Assembly: GCF_028435365.1 (NCBI RefSeq)
Contig: NZ_JAGTJJ010000023.1
Coordinates: 62,001-126,000 of the forward strand
Length of the DNA stretch: 64,000 nucleotides
From: Polyangium jinanense
GTDB taxonomy: Bacteria; Myxococcota; Polyangia; Polyangiales; Polyangiaceae
Direction: 5' to 3'
Positions 53,201-60,906 of the stretch are shown piece by piece. How positions within the stretch are numbered: position 1 is the first letter of the stretch; each line of letters opens with the position of its first letter. A program made the translations under genes and the position numbers. Under the pieces are notes generated by a model. That model made no database searches. It saw nothing but the letters and a program-made list of their open reading frames with translations, and was not told where the DNA came from.

Positions 53201-55067
53201 GCTCGAGGTCCGCGAGGAAAAGCGCCACCACCTCGTCCGACGGCTGCGCCTCGTGCAGCTCGCGCAGTCGCGCGCGCGCCGCATCGAGGTTGCCCGCGCG
53301 CGTGCTGCGCAGTGCAGCGACCACCCAGAGGCCCCGCGCGAGGCTCGGGTCCGTCTCGACCTTCGCGAGCTCCTCGATCGTCGCCGCGATCGGGCGGAAC
53401 GCGCTCACCTCGCCCGGCGCCGGCTTCTTCGCGCCGAGCGCGTAGGCCGCGAGCACACGCCCGAGCCACGTGGAGGCATCACCGTCGAGCGCCGCGAGCT
53501 TCGAGAACGCCTCGGCCGCGCCGTCCGCATCGCCTCGGATCGAGCGGCTCCGGCCGAGCTCGAACCAGAGGCTCGCCTCTTCGCCCGGCTCCGCGCCGCT
53601 CGCCACGAGCTCCGCCGTCACCTGCTCGTACCACGCCGCATCGCCCCGAACCGACGCGAGCGTGCGGGCGATCCGCGCGAGCAGCGGCGCCGGCGTACCG
53701 AGCGCCGCGGCCCGACCGAGCGCCGCCTTCGCGGCGTCCGAGTCTCCGGCCTGGCAGGCCCACACGTAGGCCGCGATGATCTCCGCGCGCGCCTTCGCCT
53801 CGTTCGTCGGGCACGACGCGCCCGAAGCTTCGAGCGATCGCGCGAGCGCCGCCGGATCCTGCGCGTCGCTCAAGAGGTCGAGCTCGAGCGCGCGCGCCAT
53901 GATCGACGCCGGGTCTGCTTCGAGCGCGCTGCGCAGCGCGGCGAGTGCGCCATCCCGGTCGTTGTCGAGCATCGCCGCCTCGGCGATACGCAGCCACAGC
54001 GCCGCCGCGGCCGGGCCCGGGGTGCCGCGCTCGAGCTCGGCCCGCGCGAGATCCGCCGCGCCCTTCGCGTCGCCGTTCGTCTCCAGCGATGCGAGCCGCG
54101 AGCGCGCGATGAGCGACGACTGCGGGAGCTGCTCGGCGGCTCGCGCGAGCAGCTTCACCCAGCCTTCTTGATCCCCCGCGCGCCGCTTCAGCTCTGCCGC
54201 GCGCAGCCACGCGTCGGCTGCGTACTCGGCGCGCCGCGCGTAGCGGGGCACGCCGCTCGCGTCACCGCGCTCTGCGTCTTCGAGGGCCTCCTCGATGAGC
54301 TGCGCTTGACCTTCGAGGGCCCGCGCGAGCGCCGTCGTGTTGTCCTCCCGCGCCGCGATCGCTTCGAGCGTCACCTGCGACCGGAAACGGCCCTGACCAT
54401 CCAGCGCGGCGGCGGCGTCGATCAGATCGTAGGCGCGCTGCGTGTCGCCGGCCTTCGCCGACAGCTCCGCGAGCTCGATGAACAGGAACGCCTTCCACGT
54501 CGGATCGGATGCGAGCTCGGCGCGCGCCTCGATGGCGCGCATGCGGCCGGGCAGATCACCGTCCTTCGCCGCGATGAGCTCGAGCTCGAGCCACGGCGTC
54601 GGGTCCTCGGGGCTCGCGCCGACGGCCTCTTCGAGCGCTTCTTTTGCGCCCGGAAGATTCTGCTCGTAGTCCTGCAAGAACGCGGCGCGCTCCCAGAACG
54701 CGCGGGCACGCTCCTCCGGGGTCACGGAGGCGCGCGTCAGCGCTTCGAGCAGTTTCCCGAGGTTCTTGATGGACTTGCGTCGGGTCAAGATCCGGACGAG
54801 AGCCTCGAGCGACTCGCGGTTTTGCGGATCCGCGTTGAAGGCGGCGAGGTAGTCCCGCGCGGCGGACGGCTCCTCCCCGTGCTTCTCTTCGAGGACGCCG
54901 CACTCGTGCAGGAGCAGCGCTTGGAGCGCGTTGTCCTCCTGCGCGGCGTGCTCGGACCGTAAACGATTGAGGAAGGCCGCCGCATCCTCGGCCTGCCCCG
55001 TGGGCATGGGTGTCTCTACCGTCATTGGGCTCGACGCGCCTCCCGCGGAGACGGGTTTCTGGTCCAT
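50265..55067 (-). CDS. Giant TPR-repeat protein with degenerate peptidase-like C-terminal domain (first of pair)
   Basis: This 1600-residue protein starts MDQKPVSAGGASS (ATG 55067; TTG 55094 is in frame). It has no signal peptide. Almost its full length is TPR-like helical repeats (ERARAFWERAAFLQDYEQNL, EAALTFRAAVERRQDD-type units). The C-terminal 300 residues carry GPTLGSLNVGKKERID, FELYVGGPEPKG, VPAIVVGPGITTPLDAAARS and AIARTVFALRRGITSL, colinear with the corresponding part of the next protein, so the two are paralogues. There is no zinc motif. It overlaps the second gene by four bases (GTGA), so both are made together, perhaps as a complex. Function unknown. Confidence 0.83.
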   Translation of the reverse strand: MDQKPVSAGGASSPMTVETPMPTGQAEDAAAFLNRLRSEHAAQEDNALQALLLHECGVLEEKHGEEPSAARDYLAAFNADPQNRESLEALVRILTRRKSIKNLGKLLEALTRASVTPEERARAFWERAAFLQDYEQNLPGAKEALEEAVGASPEDPTPWLELELIAAKDGDLPGRMRAIEARAELASDPTWKAFLFIELAELSAKAGDTQRAYDLIDAAAALDGQGRFRSQVTLEAIAAREDNTTALARALEGQAQLIEEALEDAERGDASGVPRYARRAEYAADAWLRAAELKRRAGDQEGWVKLLARAAEQLPQSSLIARSRLASLETNGDAKGAADLARAELERGTPGPAAAALWLRIAEAAMLDNDRDGALAALRSALEADPASIMARALELDLLSDAQDPAALARSLEASGASCPTNEAKARAEIIAAYVWACQAGDSDAAKAALGRAAALGTPAPLLARIARTLASVRGDAAWYEQVTAELVASGAEPGEEASLWFELGRSRSIRGDADGAAEAFSKLAALDGDASTWLGRVLAAYALGAKKPAPGEVSAFRPIAATIEELAKVETDPSLARGLWVVAALRSTRAGNLDAARARLRELHEAQPSDEVVALFLADLERRAGDLAAASNILSACATATEDIDLGAALYLEAALLTWRIGDRQKTIELIEQARGSASKAAAALLAWALRGADPDSLDGRRRALLTAAEAGADPASIAIERFGLEVGQGEAGDRPEALTALETAEAEGSGDITVAAGLARLTWPEAQSDRGAIDRALDRLEDQGDEATAIARAERYRLARTVDQDPGAAVSRAAAWADAEPKLYAALEWLGAALAAKDRDAEVAARRAVGTFLDDEPWSAMDASAALVAMLDQPSTPQPLLAGTSDATRLANLELAMPGCDPRRRAFALQNVGGALGEDAGSDASALSGWSELAAGNVEAALATFRAAVERRQDDIVSWEGVRAASEALGDHVSTALALAQLGALSKDDTRGAAFWESAGIILLDHTDAHDDAEIAFARAFDRDPSRSVAFDKLFRRVRSRNEDDKLLDIIGRRLDVADDEAEIGKLFWERARVLRKKGDREGALSALENVTMLEPDHVGALALAGEISITMGKFAEAADLLGRLSGIGEAPAQQRLMSGVAAVDIYENKLNAPEKALKVLVGLHEAGLSTPPVRERLARVAAKTGAWSRATSILEQLMQERDKREGRMEAARLAMAIWRDKQNDPLKAESAVVKLLDESPDDGEALDLVLTTSYEASLRQRLLGRAKNVLVQKLSEDPCDADRVERLAKIAQAGQDAALRQATLGCLVSLGRDDDAISTELKRIDGRVATRPQIVLDAKAMAEIADPEDNGPIAELFVLMAETVTLALGPTLGSLNVGKKERIDSRGGHPLRVAVAEWMGAVGFEGDFELYVGGPEPKGVHGVAGEVPAIVVGPGITTPLDAAARSAIARTVFALRRGITSLRTRDEATVASVVIAACNEVDIKVQNPGYAVYGEIQRAVHKEISRKIRKSIGEVCQKVVSSKQDARAWTNAARRSLDRMAVIAAGDVSIVLSDIVSVPRDQLGSVVTESERSRRLLSFVLSPSYLELRKKLGMGVR

Positions 55068-55274
55068 TGCATGCTGCGTGTGGAGACTAGCCAAACGGTG
55101 CGTCGGGAGTAAAGCGTGCTCGCGACGGATCGCGACGATCGCGCGCCTTGCCGCGATGCGCGGGTATTCCCGTGCGGCACGTGTTCGACGCGGCCGGTCC
55201 CGATCGTGGGCGAGAGCCCCGCCCGTGGACCCCGGTGGGGGCGCCTTCCCGGCCTCGCCTGCTCGCTTGCTCGC

Positions 55275-55571
55275 TCAGGCCTTGCCGAGCATCGCGTCGA
55301 GCTTTTCGTGCAGCTTCGACTCGACCACGGGGCGCATCGCGCGGAGCAGGAGCGGCAGCTCCACCCGGATCCGCACGGCCTCCGCGGTCACGCGCACCGA
55401 CCCCCGCGTCCCCTTCGCAGGCCCGTTTGGCGCGTCGAGCCGGAGCTCGTCGCCCTCCCAGCGCCAGCGCACCCCGCGGCGTTGTTCCAGCCGCCTCGCC
55501 AGGTCCTCGGCGCGCCGCCGCGCCGCGTCCTCGCTCATGCCGTGGGGCCTCAGGATGTCGATCTGCGCCAT
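55275..55571 (-). CDS. Polyhydroxyalkanoic acid system-type small protein
   Basis: This 98-residue protein matches the pattern of the small PHA granule/system family: MAQIDILRPHGMSEDAARRR at the start, VRWRWEGDELRLDAP in the middle, GTRGSVRVTAEAVRIRVELP and a final amphipathic helix (LLLRAMRPVVESKLHEKLDA). Such proteins are found near PHA genes or with DNA- and cell-envelope-related genes; here no PHA synthase is seen, so a granule role is not supported by context. The start at 55571 has GAAGGGGAC upstream. It lies 25 bases behind the parvulin-like gene, so probably one operon. Confidence 0.75.
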   Translation of the reverse strand: MAQIDILRPHGMSEDAARRRAEDLARRLEQRRGVRWRWEGDELRLDAPNGPAKGTRGSVRVTAEAVRIRVELPLLLRAMRPVVESKLHEKLDAMLGKA

Positions 55572-55596
55572 CGCGTCCGTCCCCTTCGTATCGTGC

Positions 55597-56187
55597 CTAC
55601 TCGATCCGTGTCACGATCCAGTAGCCGCGCGGCGTGTCGACGACCTCGCTCACCGCGCCCTTGGCCAGGCTGAAGAGAACATACTCCGGCGCGGGCTCCA
55701 AAATTCCGCGCGGCAGCCGCCCCGCGTTCTCCATCGAGCCCTTGTCGCCCTTCGCCACCGCCGCCTTGAAGTCCGTCTTCGCCTCCTCGGCGAGCTGCTT
55801 GGCGAGCGTCAGCGCCTCCTCGCGCGGCCGCGCGTTCGGCAACGCGCCCTGCGCGCCCTTGTACTGCACGAGGATCACCCCGAACACGACCGACTTCGGC
55901 ACCTCACCCGCGAGGGGCGGCGGCGCCTCGCCCGTGAGCAGCAACGTCCCGCCCGCGTCGACCGGACCCGCCGGTTCCACCTCGCTGCCAGGCTCGCCGC
56001 TCGCGCCTGCATCCGAGGGCTCCGCGCCTCCGTCCGCCGCCGTCGCCGCGCCCGCGTCGCTCGGCGCGCCTGCATCGGCCGTCGCCGTCTCGGTGGACGG
56101 GCTTCCGCCGCGACCGCGCGGGACGACGACGAGCGCGATGGCCCCGAGGACCAACACGGCGAAGAGGAAGGCGGTCGCTTTCTGCAT
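55597..56187 (-). CDS. Parvulin-like peptidyl-prolyl isomerase domain protein, membrane anchored
   Basis: This 196-residue protein has one N-terminal hydrophobic helix (AFLFAVLVLGAIALVVV), an Ala/Gly/Asp-rich spacer of about 65 residues, and a C-terminal region with parvulin order: VVFGVILVQYKGA (where the family has the catalytic-region H-I-L), EEALTLAKQLAEEAKTDFKA, then PEYVLFSLAKGAVSEVVDTP and GYWIVTRIE. The conserved GG-x-LG segment is replaced by AGRLPRGIL, and the first histidine is absent (GVILVQ), so isomerase activity may be lost. Periplasmic chaperone-type role inferred. First gene of the minus-strand run. Confidence 0.75.
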   Translation of the reverse strand: MQKATAFLFAVLVLGAIALVVVPRGRGGSPSTETATADAGAPSDAGAATAADGGAEPSDAGASGEPGSEVEPAGPVDAGGTLLLTGEAPPPLAGEVPKSVVFGVILVQYKGAQGALPNARPREEALTLAKQLAEEAKTDFKAAVAKGDKGSMENAGRLPRGILEPAPEYVLFSLAKGAVSEVVDTPRGYWIVTRIE

Positions 56188-56371
56188 GGGGCGAGCGCGT
56201 TAGCATATTTCCCCGGCCCAGCGGAAGCGAGAGGCGCGAATCCACGCCGCTCGGCCGCCCGCTCGGCCCGCGCTCGCCGCCCTCCTCGTGTCGCAAAAGA
56301 GCCGCGAAGCCTCAAACCCTGGTAGAAGTGAGCAACGCGAACCATCGCGCGCCCCAGGGCCCCTCGAAGGC

Positions 56372-59300
56372 ATGAGCATGGTCAAGGTCGAGTGCGACTC
56401 CTGTAAGTCGCCGTACCAGGTGGAGGAACGACGGATCCCGGCGACGGGGCTCAAGATGCGCTGCTCGAAGTGCGGCACGAGCCTCTTGGTCCGCAAGCCC
56501 TCGGAGCCGGCGGAGGAGGAGATCGATCTCCCCTCGCCGGTCGCGCCGCGCGCGAAAGGTGGCTCCGAGCCGCTGCTCCCGCGCCCCGTGGCGGGCAAGG
56601 CGCCTGCCGCTCCGCTCGCGCCGAAGCCGCCCGTGCTCCCCGCCCAGCCGAAGCCGGCCGCGCCCGCAAAGCCCGCCGCGCCCGCAAAGCCTGTCGCGCC
56701 CGCAAAGCCTGTCGCGCCGGCGAAGCCCGTCGCGTCCGCGCCCGCGCCGAAGCCCGCCGAAGCCACGGAGCTCGATCTGTGGGGCGAAGGCGACGATCCG
56801 GGGTTCGGCGAGATCGATCTTCCCTCGCCCGCGAAGCCGACGGTGCGGCAGATGCCGGCGTCCTTGCCCGCGGCCGAAGAGGAAGAGCTCGTGGATCTGC
56901 CGGTGCCCGCGAAGCCCACGGTCCGGCAGATGCCCGCGGCGGCCGTGAACGAGTTCCCCCTCGATGAGGAAGAGGAGGAAGACGCCGCGCTCGCGGCGAT
57001 CGAGCTGCCCCCCGGGATGCCCTCGACCAAGCCGACGGTCCGGCAGATGAAGGCCGTGGCGGCGACGACGTCGCTCGAAGTGGATCTGCCGTCGCCGTCG
57101 CCCTCGCCGACGCGCGCGGCCGCGTCCAAGCCGGGTCCTCCGAAACCGGAGGACAAACCGACCGCGCCCGCGCGTCCCGCGACGAAGGGGTTCGGCGAGA
57201 TCGACCTGCCCTCGCCCGCGCGCCCCGCCGCGCCGAAGCCGCCGCCGAAGCCGGACGAAAAGCTCCCCGCGCCCGCGCGTCCCGTCGCGAAGAGCGCGCC
57301 CGAACCGGAGATCGATCTGCCGAGCCCGGCGCGCGCTGCGAAGAAGAGCACGCCCGAGCTCGATCTGCCGGCCCCCGCGCGCCCCGCGCCCGCGGCCAAG
57401 GGCTTCGGCGAGATCGACCTCCCCGCGCCGGCGAGGCCCGCCGCCGCGCGCCCCGCGCCGCCTGCGGCGAAGGGGTTCGGCGAGATCGATCTCCCCGCGC
57501 CGGCGCGGGCTCCCGCGAAGAACGAGCCCCCCGATCTCCCCGCGCCGGCCCCGCCCGGCCCGAAGCACCGCTCCTCGGGCGCGATGACGGCGCTGCGCGG
57601 AAAACCCTTGAGCAGCTTCGACCTGCCCGCCGTTACCGCCGACACCGACCTCGGCAATTTCGGCGAGATCGATCTCCCGGCGCCCGATCTCGGCGGCTTC
57701 GGCGAGCTCGACCTGCCCGCGCCCGAAGGCCCGTCGTTCGGCGACCTCGAGCTCCCGCTGCCGCCGACCGCGGGCTCCGCGACACGGAACGACGTGACCC
57801 GCAGGATGGATCCTGGCGCGACCGTCCCGTCCAGCGCGATCGCGGCCTTTGATCCGGGCGACCTCGGCGAGCTCGAGTTTCCCCTCGCGAGTGACCCTCC
57901 GCCTGCGCCCGCCGCCGCGCCCGCCGCGCCTCCGCGCGCCGCTCAGCCCTCGACGCCCAGCTTCGAGCTCGACGACGCGGCCTTCGACGCCGCGTTCGCC
58001 GATCCCCCGCCGAACAGGACCGCTGCCGCGCCCAAGACCACGCCGCATCCGCCGAACAGCACGCGTGCCGCGGCCCCTGTCTCCAAGCCGGGCGAGGAGT
58101 TTTCCCTCGAGCCGGCCATCGACCTCGCGGTGAGCGCGCCGATCAGCACGGGCGCGCCGACCCAGCGCGCCGAGGTCGACCTCGGCGCCGCGCCCGAGCC
58201 GCCTCCGGACGACAGCGCGGGCATCGGCGACGAGGTCGACCTTGCGCCGGGCGAGTCCGACGGGGCTGATGCGCCGCTCGCCAAGCGCGACAAACCTCCG
58301 AAGAGCGTCGCGAGACCCGCGAGTGAAACGCGTCCCCGCGGCCGTGGCCGCGTCTATGGCATCGGCGCGGCCGTCCTCATCGCGATCGGCGGCGGCGCGC
58401 TCGCGCTCCTGCCCGACATCGGCCCGTTCGGCGTGCACGCCGTGAGTGATCTCGTGAATGCCTCCGCGCACGCCGAGGCGCTCACCGGCCTCGAAAAGAA
58501 CACGCAGGCCACGCTCGACGAGGACACCGCCGCGGCCGCCGCGCGCGGGCTGGACGCCGCCAAGGCCGCGCAGGTCTCGCGCCCGCGCCACCGCGCGACG
58601 GCTGCGTACGCCGCGTACGTCGCCTTCGCGCGTAGCCTCCGCCATGGCCGCCGTGGCGACGACGAGACCCTCGGCAAGCAGCTCCTCGGACAGACCGAGA
58701 GCCCGAGCCGCGAGCGCACCCTCGCGGTTGCCGCAGAGCACGCGCTCGCGGGCCGCCTTGAACCAGCCCGTCGCCTCGCCAAGGACGCGCTCGACGCCAA
58801 TACGAACGACATCGACGCCGCGGTTCTGATCGGCGAGATCGAGCTCGCCTCCGGCGCCGCCGCCGACGCGCTCGTCGCGTGGAAACGCGCCGTCTCCCTT
58901 CACAAGGGCGCCCGCTCCCTTTATGGCCTCGCCCGCGCCGAGCTCGCCAAGGGCGACGCCGCGAGCGCCGAAAAGACTGCCCGCGCCGCGCTCGAAGCCT
59001 CCCCCAAGCACGCCGGCGCGCGCACCTTGCTCGCCTCGATCCTCGGCCGCGACCCTGCCAAAGAAACCGAGGCCCTCGATCTCCTCGGCAAGGTCACCGC
59101 CGACGGCGACATTCGCGCCTCTGCCAGCGAACGCGAGCTCGTCGAGGCCTACATCGAAATCGGCCGCATTCACCTCGGTCGCTCCCGCATCACCGCGGCC
59201 GAGCAGGCCTTTGCTGCGGCGCTCAAGATCGACCCGCGCAGCGCGGCCGCGCTCATCGGCGACGGCGAGCTCTTTTATCGATCGAGCCGCTTCTCCCAGG

Positions 59301-60787
59301 CGCTCCTCCGCTTCGAGGAGGCCATGCGCGTCGACGAGACCAGCCTTCCGGCCCGCATCGGCGCCACGAAAACCCTCCTCGCGCTCGAACGCCTCAAGGA
59401 CGGAAAGGCCCTCGCCGAAAAACTCCGCGCCGACAAACCCGACGCCGCCGCCTCCGCCTACTGGCTCGGCCGCGTCGAGGATGCGCTTGGCAACAAGAAA
59501 GAAGCCGAGGCCCTTTACGCCCAGGCCATCAAGCTCGGCGGCGTGCAGACCGAGGCCGTCGAGGCCTACGTCGCGCTCGCCTCGCTCCTCTCGGCGGCCG
59601 GCCGCAATGACGAGGCGCAGGCCAAGCTTGGCGAGGCCAGCACCAAGTTCCCCGATCTCCCGGCGCTCCACCGCGCCAAGGGCGAGGTCTTCTCGCAGGC
59701 GGGCCGTTATTCCGAGGCGCGCACCGAATTCGAGGCTGCGCTCGCCAAGGAGGACGACCTCGGCACGCGCTTCCGCCTCGGCGTCACGCTCCGCCGCATG
59801 GGCTCGTTCGAGGAATCGCAGAAGGTCTTCGACCAGATCGCGACCATCGACAAGGAATTCCCGGGCCTCTCGCTCGAGCGCGGCCTTCTTTACGAGGAGA
59901 CGGGCCAGAGCGAGCGCGCGCTCGAGATGTATGCGGCGGCGCTGGAGAAGGCGCCGACGGACATCGACCTCAAAATGCGCGTCGGCTCGGCGCAGGTCAT
60001 GGCGGGCCATGCGGCGCAAGCCGAGCCGATTTTGCGTGAGGTCTTGAAGGAGCGCGGAAGCTCCTCGGACGCGAACCATTTCCTCGGCCGCGCGCTCCTC
60101 TTGAAGGGTGGCTCGACGGCGGCGGGGGATGCGATCCGCTTCCTCGAGCGGGCCACGGAGATCGACGGCAATCGCGCTGAATATTACCTGTACGTCGGCT
60201 GGGCGGCGAACGTCCTCGGCCAGTTCCCGAAGGCCGAGGCGGCCTTGAAGCGCGCGCTCGAGCTCGACCGCGAGCTCGCGGACGCCTACTGGCAACGCGG
60301 CGTCTTGCTCCACAAGCAAGGCCGCACGCTCGATGCCCTCGCGGACCTCGAGATTGCCTTGCAAAAGCGCCCCTCCCGGCACGAGGCGCACGCCACGATG
60401 GCGCTCTGTTATCAGGAGCTCGGCCGCTGGCCGGAGGCGCAGACGGCGTGGCAAAAGGCGATCGCCGGCAATGGCTCGGTCGCCGAGTGGCATTATCGGC
60501 TCGGGAAGATCTTCGAATCGAACGGGAACAAGCACGCGGCGACGCCGGAGCTCGACAAGGCCGTGGAGCTGCTCCTGCAGAAGGGCGGACCGGCGGAGAG
60601 CTGGCACGCCGACGCGTATTTCCTCCACGGCGAGGCGATGCGCGCGACGGGGCAAAAGGACAAGGCCGTGAAGAGCTTCCTCCGATTCAAGGACGTGGCG
60701 GCGATGGATAATGCGTACCGCACCGACGTGGAGCGGGCGCTCGTGTCGCTGGGGCAGGGGGGAACGCCCCCTCACCCCAATCCTTGA
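56372..60787 (+). CDS. Zinc-ribbon / DLPxPA-repeat / transmembrane / TPR protein
   Basis: This 1471-residue protein begins with an MJ0042-type zinc ribbon (VECDSCKSPYQVEE, MRCSKCGTSLLV). Residues 50-660 are a disordered Pro/Ala region with about 16 copies of a motif of the form GEIDLPxPARP, and PTVRQMPA three times. A membrane helix (YGIGAAVLIAIGGGALALLP) near residue 680 is followed by a long, probably periplasmic TPR region to the end (DTDAAVLIGEIELASGAAAD-like units; ALERLKDGKALAEKLR; YYLYVGWAANVLGQFPKAE). A cytoplasmic zinc ribbon joined to a membrane helix also occurs in the myxobacterial gliding protein GltJ, but the rest differs. AAGG precedes ATG 56372. Likely an envelope-spanning scaffold. 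Confidence 0.85.
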   Translation: MSMVKVECDSCKSPYQVEERRIPATGLKMRCSKCGTSLLVRKPSEPAEEEIDLPSPVAPRAKGGSEPLLPRPVAGKAPAAPLAPKPPVLPAQPKPAAPAKPAAPAKPVAPAKPVAPAKPVASAPAPKPAEATELDLWGEGDDPGFGEIDLPSPAKPTVRQMPASLPAAEEEELVDLPVPAKPTVRQMPAAAVNEFPLDEEEEEDAALAAIELPPGMPSTKPTVRQMKAVAATTSLEVDLPSPSPSPTRAAASKPGPPKPEDKPTAPARPATKGFGEIDLPSPARPAAPKPPPKPDEKLPAPARPVAKSAPEPEIDLPSPARAAKKSTPELDLPAPARPAPAAKGFGEIDLPAPARPAAARPAPPAAKGFGEIDLPAPARAPAKNEPPDLPAPAPPGPKHRSSGAMTALRGKPLSSFDLPAVTADTDLGNFGEIDLPAPDLGGFGELDLPAPEGPSFGDLELPLPPTAGSATRNDVTRRMDPGATVPSSAIAAFDPGDLGELEFPLASDPPPAPAAAPAAPPRAAQPSTPSFELDDAAFDAAFADPPPNRTAAAPKTTPHPPNSTRAAAPVSKPGEEFSLEPAIDLAVSAPISTGAPTQRAEVDLGAAPEPPPDDSAGIGDEVDLAPGESDGADAPLAKRDKPPKSVARPASETRPRGRGRVYGIGAAVLIAIGGGALALLPDIGPFGVHAVSDLVNASAHAEALTGLEKNTQATLDEDTAAAAARGLDAAKAAQVSRPRHRATAAYAAYVAFARSLRHGRRGDDETLGKQLLGQTESPSRERTLAVAAEHALAGRLEPARRLAKDALDANTNDIDAAVLIGEIELASGAAADALVAWKRAVSLHKGARSLYGLARAELAKGDAASAEKTARAALEASPKHAGARTLLASILGRDPAKETEALDLLGKVTADGDIRASASERELVEAYIEIGRIHLGRSRITAAEQAFAAALKIDPRSAAALIGDGELFYRSSRFSQALLRFEEAMRVDETSLPARIGATKTLLALERLKDGKALAEKLRADKPDAAASAYWLGRVEDALGNKKEAEALYAQAIKLGGVQTEAVEAYVALASLLSAAGRNDEAQAKLGEASTKFPDLPALHRAKGEVFSQAGRYSEARTEFEAALAKEDDLGTRFRLGVTLRRMGSFEESQKVFDQIATIDKEFPGLSLERGLLYEETGQSERALEMYAAALEKAPTDIDLKMRVGSAQVMAGHAAQAEPILREVLKERGSSSDANHFLGRALLLKGGSTAAGDAIRFLERATEIDGNRAEYYLYVGWAANVLGQFPKAEAALKRALELDRELADAYWQRGVLLHKQGRTLDALADLEIALQKRPSRHEAHATMALCYQELGRWPEAQTAWQKAIAGNGSVAEWHYRLGKIFESNGNKHAATPELDKAVELLLQKGGPAESWHADAYFLHGEAMRATGQKDKAVKSFLRFKDVAAMDNAYRTDVERALVSLGQGGTPPHPNP
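56519..57900. repeat. Coding array of about 16 DLPxPA-type motifs
   Basis: The recurring protein unit is (F)GE(I/L)DLP(S/A)PAR, spaced 20-50 residues apart, for example around positions 56519, 56806, 57193, 57310, 57355, 57405, 57480, 57660 and 57705. Recurrence with varied spacing suggests a ligand-binding short linear motif rather than slippage alone. Confidence 0.75.
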
Positions 60788-60906
60788 CCCGCATTTCCTT
60801 CCTCGCCGAACCAGACCCCAGAAAGCACTTCCTTCCATCCGCTGGCACGTGGTACAGGGCCCTACCACGATTGGGCAGTGTGTCCTGCTACAGTGGATGA
60901 GGGGTT

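Noticed and set aside
47140..54962. Very long plus-strand open frames opposite the two giant TPR genes
   Set aside because: Arg-rich low-complexity translations without repeats or motifs; antisense by-products of high-GC coding sequence.
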